From assembly GCA_015680685.1 (NCBI GenBank), contig MNCI01004325.1, positions 92,915-156,914 on the forward strand: a DNA stretch of 64,000 bases, read 5' to 3'. Every line of letters begins with the position of its first letter. The first letter of the stretch is position 1. A program made the translations under genes and the position numbers. Below the pieces are notes generated by a model. The model was not told the origin of the DNA and made no database searches. It saw only the letters and a program-made list of their open reading frames with translations. Source of the stretch: Gnetum montanum. Lineage: Eukaryota > Streptophyta > Gnetopsida > Gnetales > Gnetaceae. Shown here one piece after another: positions 45,692 to 56,517 of the stretch.

Positions 45692-47640
45692 TAGGGTTGG
45701 TTGAGAAAATAATAAACAAGAATACATTACACACTAAACACATAAGTATGTCTCCTTCTTTGTACAAAAGCACCTCTCCACTTAAGTCTGAAATAGGAAA
45801 TAGTCGGCAACGTAATACACATGACGTTGATCCTCCAGTCCCTCAACAAGTTCGAGTGGTATATATTCATCCTGATGAGTATATAACATACTTCACCTTT
45901 ATCCTCCATCAAAATGAAAAATTGTGTTAGTAAGACTTAGAAGGTAACATAGTGTAAACTCTTGATTGTTCAGTCTCAAGCATACTTCTTCGTGCTCTTA
46001 CATGAATTGGCATGCCGCACTTACACACAGAATACATTGTGCAAGACCATGACTCAGGAGAATACCATCCCACAGAGGCACAACATCAAAGGGACTTGCA
46101 ACAGGAGAGACATCATAAGTCTTTGAAGGGTAAGTGGTCCTAGGATGCCCCACATGTCTTAAGCAAAAATGAAGGTGGTGAACCTACCTCAAGTAGTCGC
46201 CCACACAATGATGTTCCTCCCCTTGAGTTTGGCCAAGGGGTTGTGTATCATAACCTTCATTCCACTATTCATAACCTAGGTTCTGATACCCATGGGCACA
46301 AAGGGTCTGAAAAAGGGACACAAACTCATGATAAAGGTGGACATTTTGATCGCAATCACGATTGGGGCAGAGACCGTAAAAGAGAAGGTAGCAAATACTA
46401 TCATGGTGATGGTTCTTCTTCTTCTTCACCTTCATCATCTCCTTCACCCTCTCCTTCAATATTTGAATGTGGTCATAAAGAAAAATACCATGGAGATAAA
46501 GGTAGGAAAAGTGGAGGTCATAGATGAAATAGCCAGGAAAGCGGACGAGGGCACTTTAGAGAGTCACGACATAGAAGAAGGGAGAGTAGGGAACAATGTA
46601 GGAATCATAGATGCCATGGATGAGACAATCACGATGAACCCCTCCTCGCTACTCGAAGTATGTTGGACATGGCTGAGGTTGTTAGAATTCCAATAAGGCA
46701 TCAGAAAGATATTAGGATCAAGAGATTAGATATGAACAACATTCCACGATTTGAAGGGGGATATAACGCTGATCCTCAGAATCATTTACAAGCATTCCAT
46801 GATGCGTGTGCCTTACAAAACATAGAGAATGAATGGGAAAAACTTAAGTTGTTCCCATGGACATTAGTTAAAGAAGTGGAAAGCTAGTATCGGTCTTTAG
46901 AATTGGAATCCATTCGTAGATGGAGTACTATGTTATAACTATTTAATGATAAGTACCAAACGTACTCTTGAGTGTCTAACTTGCAAAAGCAAATCCAAGG
47001 CTGGAAAAAAGGAGGATATGAACCCTTGGATGCTACCATGAGCTGATACTATGCACTATTACATTGTTGTCCTGGCCATGGTTATTTGCAAAGAGATCAA
47101 TTGCACCATCTCGTGGATGGGCTTAGGCATGAAACGAAAAAAAACCCTTGGGAATTTTGCCTAAGGAAGACTATCCGAGCTTAGGTCCCATCAAATTCAA
47201 AGACTATTAGAGCAAGTTGCTAAGGAAGAAGGTGAGCTACAGAAGAGAGAAAGTGTAAAAGAGTATAACCAAGATCCTTTCCTTCAGAAGAGGGGAATAA
47301 GATTTTGTGAGGATGAAGAAGAGTTACCACTCGAAGAGATGGTGAATAGGAAAAATTTTCCTATCCAAAAGATGACATCAGAAGTTTCGGCAAAGGTGGA
47401 CCAAATGTGGGATTCCCTAGATAATAGATTTCAAACTATTCTTAAAATAGTAGAGGAGTATAGAGAGCAAGGTAGTGAGAAGAAAAAAGAAAGAGGCTAA
47501 ACATGCATGTAGCAAGGGTAAGGGCAAAGTTTCCATCATTAAAGTGGTTGTGGATTCGGAAACAGACAATGATAGTGAATGTGAGATATGTCAATATGAC
47601 CATCCTAAGGGATGTTGCCTTGTAATCTCACATCTGTAGG
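45692..47640 (+). pseudogene. gag: gag relic of element F
   Basis: N-terminal leader frame at 45697-45930. His/Asp/Ser-rich basic region at 46243-46527 with a Ser-Pro tract. Capsid-like block at 46660-47100 ('MNNIPRFEGGYNADPQNHL', 'FNDKYQTYS', 'YEPLDAT'). Coiled acidic/basic segment at 47190-47500. Zinc knuckle 'CEICQYDHPKGCC' at 47580-47618, the C-x2-C-x3-H-x4-C spacing typical of Athila gags. Several stops interrupt it. Confidence 0.8.
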
Positions 47641-47708
47641 AGTCTATGGTGTATGTACTCAACCCACAATTACACAAAAGGCAAACACCCCAAAGGTTAC
47701 CTTATCCT

Positions 47709-49391
47709 TGTGACGATCGAAAATGTTGACGATTGGAAAACACCAAGGGGTCGGCGGGCGTGATAGTTTCAACCCCGTACCTGTGGGAGGATCGTGCTAG
47801 GTGTGTGTCAATATGAAGCACCTTGAATGGTCTAGTTGATCAGATAGAGACTTAATCAGCATCTATATAGCCTTTTGCAACGTATAGCTTGGAAATAGAA
47901 ATGAAAGTGCAAAGTAATGTTTGAAAGTAAATAAAGCATGAAAAATAGTGCAAAAAACGCAACAATAAGCAGGAAAAAAGATAAAGTACAGTTAAAAAAT
48001 GCACCACTTTGAAGCTACAAGCTTGCTCTGTCAGGGTGGATACAGTCAGTTGCATGGCATGGTCGAGTGCAGAGATCCCAAGAGTAACCAAGACGTGTGG
48101 AGCAAAACGGGTTGTGCACTCGAGTGTGGCCATGGGCGCTAACCATGTAGGGATTCTACCAAGGTGGTAGAAAGGGAATGGAACAAAATGCCAATTGAAA
48201 ATGCTAACTATTTGCAGTGTCAAACAATAAGCTTACAATGCTTGATGTCACAAAGTGTCGAGAAGAGAGCTTGAGTGCCAAGGGGAGGAAAAGTCAAAGA
48301 CTTCGGAAAATCTTCGAACTCTTTGAATGCTACTTGTTGGAAGAATTCAAACCCTTTGAATGCCATTCTTTTTTGTAAAATTCCTAGACCCTTTGGATTC
48401 TGTTCGTCGGGATATTTATAAGGCTAAAGGGCACGTGAAAGGGGTAGTTTGGATGCCACGTGCCTCGGGCCCACGTTGACTTGCTGGCATCACACGTGTC
48501 ATGTATGACCATTGGACTAGCAAGATCATTGTAATGCAAACATGCTATGCCATAACTGTGAGCTTGCCACACCGTAATTGTGTTGTCAGTGTCTGGAGAC
48601 ATGTGCCAATGGTCCAATTAGGTAAAGTGCATTGATGTCGCACAACCACACGTATGCCTTGCTATGCTTTATAGCGAAGCATGCTTGGCATAGTGTAGCA
48701 CCTTATCATACATTTCACTAAATGTGTGTTGCATGCTTACTACGTTATGCTATGCTACGTAGCATAGTATAGCAATTGGCCTTAGTCGCAAAAGTTTTGC
48801 CGATTTGCAAACTTTGCTTCCGTGAGACTTGCAAACTTGTTGGTTCCGCCCTTTGAGCTGTCATCTGTCTTTTCTACAGGATTGCTATGCCTTGCTGCAC
48901 CTTGTAGCTCAATGTAGTGTAGTAGCAGACATGGTCTATCGCTTCCTGATGGAAAGGGACATTGCTAAAGGACGTAAAATTACGCGTGAGGACTGGCTGT
49001 GAAGCTGTTTCCATGCTACGCTACGTCACATGACATGGCATAGCGTAGCGCTTCATTTTGCATTCATCTTCTGAAGCTTGCTATGCTACATAACGAGGCG
49101 TAGCATAGTATAGCAAACTTCATGACTTAGAAAACTTGTCGAACTATTTTGTGCATCCAGAATGCTACTGCCAATTCTGTGCACCGTTTCTGAGTAGGTT
49201 GTCGGCTCGGCACACTACTTAGGTGGATAGGAAGGATGACCCGTAGAGCTTGTTTTCACCTAAAGTAGAAAATTTGCCAAACTGGCTAGCCTGAACTCAA
49301 AATGTTCTTCTCTTGAAGAACTGTCATGGTGCCGCATGAGTTGCAAGGCCTGGTGAAGCAAGAATGACCCTGCATTTTTTGGGGTGTTTCA
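47709..49391 (-). repeat. 3' LTR of element G
   Basis: About 1.68 kb, bounded on the left by the abrupt end of F gag (tgtgacgatcg) and on the right by ...gggtgtttca next to a purine tract. The minus-strand TATA box lies at 48412-48424 (reverse complement of gatatttataagg). U3 (48425-49391) carries several long imperfect palindromes of the 'gctatgctacgtagcatag' type. The R/U5 part contains three spaced copies of 'aactctttgaatgc'-like words (48318-48400). Confidence 0.7.
48655..49120. repeat. inverted-repeat cluster in U3 of G
   Basis: Four palindromic units: about 48660-48704, 48746-48774 (core ctatgctacgtagcatag, an 18-bp perfect palindrome at 48750-48767), 49012-49052 (gctacgctacgt ... catagcgtagc) and 49077-49117 (tgctatgctaca ... 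cgtagcatagtatagca). Confidence 0.85.
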
Positions 49392-49405
49392 TTGGCCCCT
49401 CTTTG
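49392..49405 (-). other. polypurine tract of element G
   Basis: ttggcccctctttg on the +, caaagaggggccaa on the minus, immediately internal to the LTR. Confidence 0.7.
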
Positions 49406-49559
49406 TTGACATCTAGAGAACAGGCTTGATAGACGTCGACAAAGAATACAAAACACCGCAGCAGGTGAAATGCTAAGGTTATTTCTCAGTGAGTGTCGAG
49501 ACATCGCTTAGTGGAACTTGAGAGTGTTGCATTGGTTTTACAGAGGTTAAGGTAGAGAG

Positions 49560-50400
49560 CAAAGATAATGTTTAGTAGAGTCCCTCATCAGAGTGCTCTG
49601 AGGGGCTCGTTTGCATTTTCATCTTTGGCTGGCACTGTTCTTCAATCTCTTGTAGGACAGGTCTTTCCTTCGTCGGATTAATTACATTACATTTGTGAAG
49701 GGTTTTGACCTGCCTACAAATGCTTTCCATGTGGCGAGTTGCGTTACGCACGTCATGGAATTTACACTCTGAAGTAGCTAAGCTAGTTGAGGCACTGACT
49801 TTGCAATGCTGTAGCATTTCCTGCTGTTGCGAGATGTGCACTTGGGGGCAAAGGTCTTGCTGGCTATTGGCATTATTGAAGTTGTTGGACATCATTACTG
49901 GTGTACGATGTCCAAAGTAGGAAGGCCAGCAGCGACCTTGATAGCACTGGCGCAGGGGAGCTAGTCTCTGAGGCGCTAGGAGGTGCTGCAGGTGCGGATG
50001 CTCTGGAATCCCTGCCAGGGGCTTGCATTCCTAGTTCAGCTATGGGATTAGCTACCACATAGCTAACATCGTGCAAGCGTAGGCATTGGGAGGGAGCTAG
50101 AGTAACAACATTGTGGCTAGGCCGCAATACTGCTAGAACTTCAAATGCGAGAACTAGCCCAGGAACCACCGTTAGGGCGATGGGCCTTGGTGACGGTAAG
50201 TTTGGAGGCCCAGTGTGACACCATACAACATCTTCAAAGGGTTAGCATGATGCCAAGGGTGTCGGTGCCACATATGTTCCAAACCGCGTTCTCAGTGCAT
50301 CGTGAACCATGTTCTAAAGCTACGACGTCCCACCCACATGTTAGCATCGTGCCCACTCGTTCGATGTGTATCTAATGCTGGTGCCTGTTGGGGATGTGAC
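49560..50400 (-). pseudogene. accessory ORF between integrase and 3' LTR of G
   Basis: Two consecutive minus-strand frames (49873-50169 and 49572-49895) overlap by about 20 bp and look like one protein split by a frameshift. It has an Ala/Ser/Pro-rich middle followed by a Gln-rich, coiled-coil-like C-terminal half ('SQQQEMLQHCKVSAST', 'MESICRQVKTLHKC'). No known domain is recognised. Extra ORFs at this position are known in Tat elements. Confidence 0.5.
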
Positions 50401-50408
50401 GCAAACCC

Positions 50409-50537
50409 AGTTTAAGGTCATGGTAGACCATGTGCTGGTTTAACGTCGTAGCGGACGTTGCTCGATGTCGCTAGTTTATCATCATTACGAACGCTGCTTG
50501 GTGCGATTGCTAATTTATCGTCGTAGTGGACGGTGCT
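50409..50537 (+). repeat. motif array, left cluster (4 copies)
   Basis: Copies of 'tgctagtttaaggtc-n4-cggac' start at about 50409, 50434, 50469 and 50507, spaced 25-38 bp, all in the same orientation (antisense to pol). Consensus with the right cluster at 54138-54640. Confidence 0.8.
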
Positions 50538-50555
50538 TGTAGTTTCCGTTGTGCT

Positions 50556-51700
50556 TCAAACATAGTATGGCTTGAGATACGAGTGATTCACTGGGTTGGC
50601 AAACTCGTTGTCATTCATGTTTGCCAGTTTGAAGGCTTTATTCCTGAAGGCTTTAGTGACCACGTAAGGACCTTCCCAGTTGGCTAAGAATTTGATCACT
50701 TGTTCACGGATGACCTTGAGGATGAGGTCTCCCTTCTGCATTGGCCGTCAATGCGGGTCTGCATGATGCTTCTGCTACTGCTTTCTTTGGTAGTGCTCAA
50801 TGCATCCCAACATCTGCGCATGCTCCTCCTCCACTAAGTCGAGGTCGATGATTCGCGACTCATTGTTCTAGGCTTCACTCATGACATCCGTGAGGATCAT
50901 CTGGAGTGTGGGTACCTACAACTCAAGAGGAAATACAACTTCAGATCTATAAACAAGACTGTAAGGGGTCTTACGCGTTGCAGTTCTGCACGTCGTTCTA
51001 TAGGCCCAGAGGACATAGAGGATTTGCTCGTGCCATCGCCTCTTGCTGTTGTTGAGCATTCGCTTCAACAAGTTGATGATGGACTTATTTGTAGCCTCTG
51101 CCTGCCCGTTCGCCTGCGGATAGTAAGGGGAAGAAAATGATTGTTTAATGCCTAGATTGCTACAGAAGGTTTGGGTTTCTGTACTGCTAAACTGTGGCCC
51201 ATTGTTAGTCACAATAGTCATTAGAAGCCCAGACCTTATTATGATGTTGTCGAGGATGAAATGGTAGATCTGCTGAGACATCGTCTTCCTTAGGGGAATG
51301 GCTTCCACCCACTTGGTAAAATACTCAGTGGTAGTGATAATGAAGCTATGCCCCGCTAAGGACTTAGGTGTGATAGGCCCTATGAGGTCTAATCCCCATC
51401 ATTAGAAGGGCCACATGATTTGCATTGGGTGTAGGTCTGCAGGCAAAACATGCATGAGATTTGCATATCTCTGGCACGTGTCACATGTCTTAACTTTTGA
51501 CAAGCAGTCACATTCCATGTGGAACTAGTAGTACCCTAGGTGTCTGATTTTGGCAACCATAGCCCTAGGTGCTATGTGTTCACCGCACAACCCCTCATGT
51601 ACCTCATTAACTACCTTCTTCACTTGCTCTCCATCCACGCATGCTAGCAATATCCTATCATAGGAGCATCAGCATAGGGCATCATTTTCCATGAGCACGT
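50556..51700 (-). pseudogene. integrase of element G
   Basis: HHCC at about 51480-51610 ('HEGLCGEH', 'CDTCQRY'). Core start 'WGLDLIGPITPKS' and 'FTKWVEAIPL' (51290-51400). The open 50916-51308 block has 'VTNNGPQFSS', 'SPYYPQANGQAEATNKSI' and 'LWAYRTT'. C-terminal 'KGDLILKVI...NWEGPYVV' is at 50556-50741. The second aspartate is replaced (TNNG). No chromodomain. It joins the cDNA to host DNA in active relatives. Confidence 0.85.
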
Positions 51701-52100
51701 ATTGTCGGGCACCCTTACGAATTGGATCTTTCTAGATAGATGTTAATCCTCCAGGGCACTCATCGTGCTGTAGATAAGGTTTAACATTGTTATACCATTC
51801 CTAGGTATCCATAGCACTGACAGATGCCATGCGTTCCACCTGAGTGATAGGCTCTACGCATTCTGTAATCGAGGTTGGCAGGTTTGCCAGGGAATGTGAT
51901 GGAATGTTTAACGCAAGAGTGGCTAGGGCATCTACCATGGTGTTTTTGTTGCATGGCACGTGTTGCACATATGTGGTTGCAAATTACTTAAGTAAGATTT
52001 TTGCTAGGTCGCAGTAGGGTTGCAAGTGCATAGCTTTGCAGGTATAGACCTTGGTAATTTGATTCATGAATAGTTGTGAATATCCCCGGATCACCAGGTG

Positions 52101-52660
52101 TTATATGCGTAGTGCTCGGGCAGTTAAGAGGCCTCTAAGTAGCCCCTCGTATTCTGCCACGTTGTTGGTGCAAGGGAACGTAAATCGATAAGCGAATGGA
52201 TGCATTTCCCCAGAGGGGAACATGATTATGGTAGTGGCACTACCTCCTCGCGCAGTTGAGGCACCGTCAAAATGTAAGGTGGCTTCAAAATGCGATGGGA
52301 TGATGTTGACATTGCTAACGTACTCCTCCAGGAATTCGAGGTCTATGGTTGCCTGGTCATCGACTGGCGACGCCGTGAGTTGGATCGCTATGGCTTGACC
52401 TTCTGTTGACGATTGACTTACATAGCGTAGATCGAACTCCGTGGTTATTGCTTTCCATCGGGCTATCTTGCTACTCTCATATATGTTGTTGGTGATAGCC
52501 CGAAGTATATTGCTTTTGCAAATGATGTTGGTTGTACTGAACAGGTAATGCCGCCACTTCTTTAGTGCGAACACTAAGGCCAGGAAATTCCTCTCCACTT
52601 CATTGTATTTTTTCTCATGCGCTATTAGTGCATGACTCAAATAATACACTAGTATCTCAG
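52101..52660 (-). pseudogene. RNase H plus second archaeal-type RNase H of G
   Basis: One open frame of 182 residues. Residues 1-75 are the end of the RT-linked RNase H ('YYLSHALIAHEKKYNEVERN', 'RHYLFSTT'). Residues ~120-182 begin a second RNase H ('LHFDGASTARGGSATTI', 'FPCTNNVAEYEGLLRGLLTA'), with the D of the first strand and the E of NxAEYE in place. The dual arrangement defines Tat elements. The second domain continues with stops to about 51900. Confidence 0.85.
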
Positions 52661-52676
52661 AACCGTCGTCTCGTTT

Positions 52677-53550
52677 CTAACATAGCAGTGTTGTGATAGA
52701 TGTGTCGAAGGTGGCAAGGTAAATAAAGAAGGGTTTATCCCTTGGTGGCAGATGCACAGTCGAGAGGTGTGATAGTTCCTTCTTCAGGTCATCAAAGGCT
52801 TGTTGACACTGGGTTGTCCACTCGAAGTTAACCCCCTTCTTTAGAAGATGTTGCATGGGGTGTAACTTGTCGATCAACCTTGCTATAAACCTTCGAATGA
52901 ATTGCACTCTACCTTGCAAACCACGTAACTCCTTAAGGTTTGTGGGAGGCGCTAGGTTGACGATGGCCTTAACTTTGTCAAGGTCCACCCATATTTTGGC
53001 CTCCAATACTACGAACCCTAACATGCGTCCAGTTTTCACCCTGAAGAAGCACGTCTTAGGATTGAGGCGTAAGTCATGCATTTGGCAGCATTTGAGGACT
53101 ACTCCTAGATCACGTGGGTGATCAGCTACCTCCCACATAGTCGTTTAATGTTTCTACAATGTAATCACTAAAAATATAAGTCATGGATTGCTGGTAAGTT
53201 GCTCCAACATTCTTGAGCCTGAAGGGCATCATGGTGTAGCAGAAGGTTCCCCATGAGGTCATGAAGGTTGTGGATAGCTGCTGCTCTAGATTAATGTAGA
53301 TTTGGTTGTACCTGGAGAAACCATCCATGAAGGATAGCAGAGCATGGTCAACCATGGTGTCGATGAGCTGATCAATGCTTGGTAGTAGGAAGTCATCCTT
53401 GATTGTTGCCTTGTTCAAGTCCCGGAAGTCTATACAGATTCGTATTCCTCTCGTTTTCTTTGAAACTACGACGATGTTGGACACCCACTCTAAATAGTCA
53501 ACTGCGCAGATGAAACCTTTCTGATATAGCTTGGTGATTTCATCCCTCAC
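52677..53550 (-). pseudogene. reverse transcriptase of element G
   Basis: 53122-53550 contains fingers and palm: 'VVVSKKTRGIRICIDFRDLN', 'LSFMDGFSRYNQI', 'WGTFCYTMMPFRLKN', 'ETLNDYVGGS' where the YxDD box has become NDYV. 52677-53138, in another frame, holds the palm end and thumb ('LNPKTCFFRVKTGRMLGFVV', 'LKELRGLQGRVQFIRRFIA') and the RNase H start. One frameshift near 53125 and loss of YxDD inactivate it. Confidence 0.9.
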
Positions 53551-54010
53551 GGCTAGTGCAATTTCTAGCTTAACTTTGCGAGCCTTCTACTTGACTACCT
53601 TCATGTGTGGGTCTAGGACGATGTTGTGTTGAATCAGCTGTGGATCCAGACCCGGCATGTTATTGTATGACCATGCGAAGACATCGATGTTGTCTTGCAG
53701 AATCTTGGCTACATTTTTGTGTGTTTACGTGTCTAGGAGGGAGCTAAGTTTCAATGTCTTCTCCTCCCCCTTTGACGTGGTCACAGGTGTCTCGACGAGA
53801 GGGTCCTTGGTTACATCCCCGGCCTCTAAGTCTAGAGCTTGGACCAGATGCTTGGGCCAATCTGGGGATGCTTCTAAGGTTGCTATAGTGCTAATTGTGG
53901 TCGACCCCTAGTCAATCATGTCGAGGTTCAATTGTCTTGCGAGCTTGCTCTGTGGCCCTGCTAATGTTAAAGGCATGGAAAGGTCACAATGGATTCCCCT
54001 CTCTTGCTCG
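53551..54010 (-). pseudogene. pre-RT linker of element G
   Basis: The minus frame contains 'DVFAWSYNNMPGLDPQLIQH' (about 53610-53680), the conserved segment before RT in Tat elements. The frame fades near 54000; no protease active site is seen. Confidence 0.75.
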
Positions 54011-54137
54011 ACCTGTCATCATAAGATGAAAGCTCGATTAAGAGGTGTCTGTTGATAGAGATTGTGTATAATGAAAATTTTTAAAGTAGCAACGAGATGC
54101 AACTTGTGAAGTGTGGTGATGTAAAGATTGCAAGTTT

Positions 54138-54640
54138 GTCAGTTTAAGGTCATGGCGGACCGCCAAGGCACAAGAGCATAAAATTGCTAAAGGTGTAAAA
54201 CTGCTGACGTAAAGTGTGAAGTTGTGTGACTGTCGATACGCGCATGCCAAACTACTAGTTTAGTGTCATTTCGGACTGCCAAATTACGACATGCAAAATC
54301 TTAACATGCAAAATAATAGTATGCAAAATGAGAAACTTCGAGTATGAGAATTGTTGACCATTAATGTGAAAATACGAACTGCAGGCATGAAGACATGAAA
54401 CCGCTAGAAATTGTAACACTGCCCATGTGGAAGAAGATGTGAAAACCACTAGTGTAAGCATGTGATGTTGTTAGTTTAACATCATTACGAACCGCAAAAT
54501 GTAACAAGTCAAAAATGCTAGTTTAGGGTCTTTTCAGACCGTTAGAGGTGCAACTATGCTATGATTGCTAGTTTAAGGTCTTCTCGGACCAGTGCGTATT
54601 GTGATTGTTGGGATTGCTAGTTTAAGGTCTTTTTGGACCC
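54138..54640 (+). repeat. motif array, right cluster (6 copies)
   Basis: Copies start near 54138, 54254, 54470, 54516, 54565 and 54611. The last three are almost identical ('tgctagtttaaggtct' then n4 and 'ggacc'). Spacing falls from ~115-215 bp to ~47 bp toward the right. Same orientation as the left cluster. Confidence 0.8.
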
Positions 54641-54649
54641 TTAACGAAA

Positions 54650-54982
54650 AAAAAATATATATTTTTTATTTTTGGGAAGGTAAGTAGCTGGCTTGAAGCA
54701 TGTCAAGGATTTAATGCTAATAGTGCTACGATGTCATGGTGAGCATGCTACGCTGTACAACACACTCCGCATTAATCGAAGAGAGAGAGAGAGAGGCAAG
54801 TTTCCCCATCTCGTCCTTACAATCATAAATAGGGATTAACCTCGACAATTTTGCCATTTTCATCGTAAGAGCGTGGCGCCCTCATCAGAGCACAAGGCGA
54901 TTTCAGAGCACAAAGCAATTGTGTTAGGTGGCTAGTAAAGTGAGCTTTTTACAACGAAAGGTGCAAATATGCAAGCAGGACG
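54650..54982 (+). promoter_or_regulatory. possible + strand promoter region
   Basis: It contains words of the G U3 type ('gtgctacgatgtc', 'catgctacgctgtac', 54733-54768), a (GA) tract at about 54779-54796 and a TATA-like tcataaatag at 54823-54832, followed by a + strand start codon at 54983. Function is inferred only from this order. Confidence 0.35.
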
Positions 54983-55096
54983 ATGGCTCCTAAGACTTAT
55001 TTGGTGCTTGCAAGGGTTGAAGAGGCGAAGAAGACCCTGGATCGTGCGCCACAAGTGCACGTCGTGGCATGGAAGAGCACATCGTTGACCCACTAA
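54983..55096 (+). other. short + strand ORF before the FCP1-like exon
   Basis: 37 codons starting ATG GCT CCT AAG with a clean initiator context, Lys/Arg/Glu-rich ('ARVEEAKKTLDRA'). It might be a first exon of the relic at 55603; no clear donor was fixed. Not recognised otherwise. Confidence 0.3.
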
Positions 55097-55602
55097 GCTA
55101 CTATGTCTCCTTTGCTTCTTTGTTTTGCGCTTTCTATTATTTTGCGTCTATTCTTGACTATTTGTGTTTTCTATGCTCATGTTGTTTTAGCCTTTGCATT
55201 GCTGCTATCATCGTTTCGGTCGTGGCAGATCCATAGATGTTACGTCATGGTTGCATGCAAGGTCATTGAAACTGCCACCGCCGTGGTTGTCATAACCACA
55301 AGGGCTAAGGCAGTTTAAGCTACTTGATCCTAGCATGCCGTAATGTAAAAGCCTTGGGAGGGCTAGGCCATGTGTGACACAGCAACGCGACACGTGTTTT
55401 ATTAGAGCATGTTGTCAATTGTTTTGTTGCTATGCTAGGCTTATTCACATGTTCTCTCTACGCTAGGTTTTCATGCCCTTATCTATGCTATGTACGGGCA
55501 GAAGGTTATGCTACGCTATATACATGGACTGCTAGACTTTGCTACGTTGCGCGTGTATTACCTTTAAGTGTGGTGCTAATATTCACTGATTGCGTCGTGC
55601 AG

Positions 55603-56052
55603 GGCGGGGCCGAGGTCTAGGTTGATAGTTTTGGACATTAGAGGGGTCTTGTGCCATGTGAGCAAACTTGTGGCCAACGCCCCTCCTCCCCAAATACGTA
55701 TGGTAGAGAAAGCGGTTTGGTTTAGGAGAGGGGCATGGGACTTCTTGCAATTCCTTGTCGACCACATTAGTGTGATTGTTTGGTTCTCCTTAGAGGAGGT
55801 GGAGGCATCCGGCATAGTAGAAGCCATGCTGCTTGGGGTAAGTCACGACATTCTGAGATTTTTTACTGATGGGGCAATCATGAGTAGGCAGGGAGAGGGA
55901 TCCAGCCAACACTCAACAGCTTTAATGCATTTAGCCTGGATCTGGGACATGCCTAAATACAACTACTACCATAAGTACAACACATTATTCCTTGCTCGTT
56001 ACATGGCTATGTGCTTTTAGAACCCATAGGGGATAGTCTATTGTGCTGGCAG
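55603..56052 (+). pseudogene. FCP1-homology (HAD phosphatase-like) exon relic
   Basis: An exon-like block lies between a plausible acceptor (ttgcgtcgtgcag, ending 55602) and donor (cag|gtgagt at 56053). Its frame (open 55603-56017) shows the order of plant FCP1/NLI-interacting-factor-like proteins: 'LIVLDIRGVLCH' (phosphoaspartate strand), 'VWFRRGAWDFLQFL', 'ISVIVWFS', an 'IWD' segment and 'YHKYNTLFLARYMAMCF' (equivalent of the 'NTLLLDDSPYKA' segment). The nucleophile-position D is kept, but the second acidic/Asn position is Arg, and the later 'DD' is lost. Two in-frame stops (56018, 56027) break the end. Ancestral role: dephosphorylation of nuclear or polymerase targets, from family knowledge only. 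Confidence 0.65.
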
Positions 56053-56185
56053 GTGAGTTTTGCAACCTTGCTCCGTTGTGTTGTGCAACGTTGGCCATAT
56101 TGGTTGAATGCTAACAGTATGTGTTTGTCACCAAGTTTTATATCAGTGATGATGGGGTTCATGATTGATCAGGTCTGCTAGCTAC

Positions 56186-56435
56186 AGCACAGCTAGCCCT
56201 ACAGGAGTTCTCTTCTACTAAGAACTTGCGAGCAAGTGTGATCAGTTAGTGTGGGGGGGAATACCATTCCTACCCATGCGTGTTTCATATTCTCTATAAT
56301 CAATGTAAGGAGAAGGGTTGGCTAGATGGGGAGTGGGAAGAACCCTTCAAGCTGATCACGGTTGAAGAGGCTATGATGGTTGAACTCCCATTGTTCCCAT
56401 CACCATATAGACCCGGTGGGCCAAACAGTAAGTGT
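56186..56435 (+). other. possible further exon of the FCP1-like relic
   Basis: It follows an acceptor-like 'ttgatcag'. One frame carries 'LQEFSSTKNLRASVI', compatible with the C-terminal helix of FCP1-like proteins. From 56280 another frame reads 'FHILYNQCKEKGWLDGEWEE', which I do not recognise. It ends near a gtaagt at about 56429. Confidence 0.35.
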
Positions 56436-56517
56436 CGCATGCTCAAGTGTTTTTGCAATCCATGTATTTTCTGCATCGTCATGCTAAGCACGTTTTGTAA
56501 AAATTGTTGCAGGGGTG

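Larger units (their letters stand above)
44758..47708 (+). mobile_element. element F: 5' part of an Athila-like element
   Basis: 5' LTR, primer-binding site and gag are present in + orientation. Sequence homologous to F stops at about 47708, where the LTR of G begins just after the gag zinc knuckle. No pol or 3' LTR of F is found further right in the window, as expected if G and later insertions interrupt it. Confidence 0.8.
47709..54020 (-). mobile_element. element G: Tat-lineage Ty3/gypsy element, 5' truncated
   Basis: Minus-strand order from right to left: pre-RT linker, RT, RNase H, second archaeal-type RNase H, integrase, motif array, accessory ORF, purine tract, 3' LTR. A second RNase H between RNase H and IN marks the Tat lineage. 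Gag, protease and 5' LTR are not recognisable: recognisable pol text ends near 54000, where a motif array and unrelated sequence take over. The left end is within F; the exact first base (47709 or 47711) and TSD are not settled. Confidence 0.8.

Noticed and set aside
54138-54640. CRISPR-like array
   Set aside because: The motif copies are imperfect and irregularly spaced, and the context is a plant retrotransposon.
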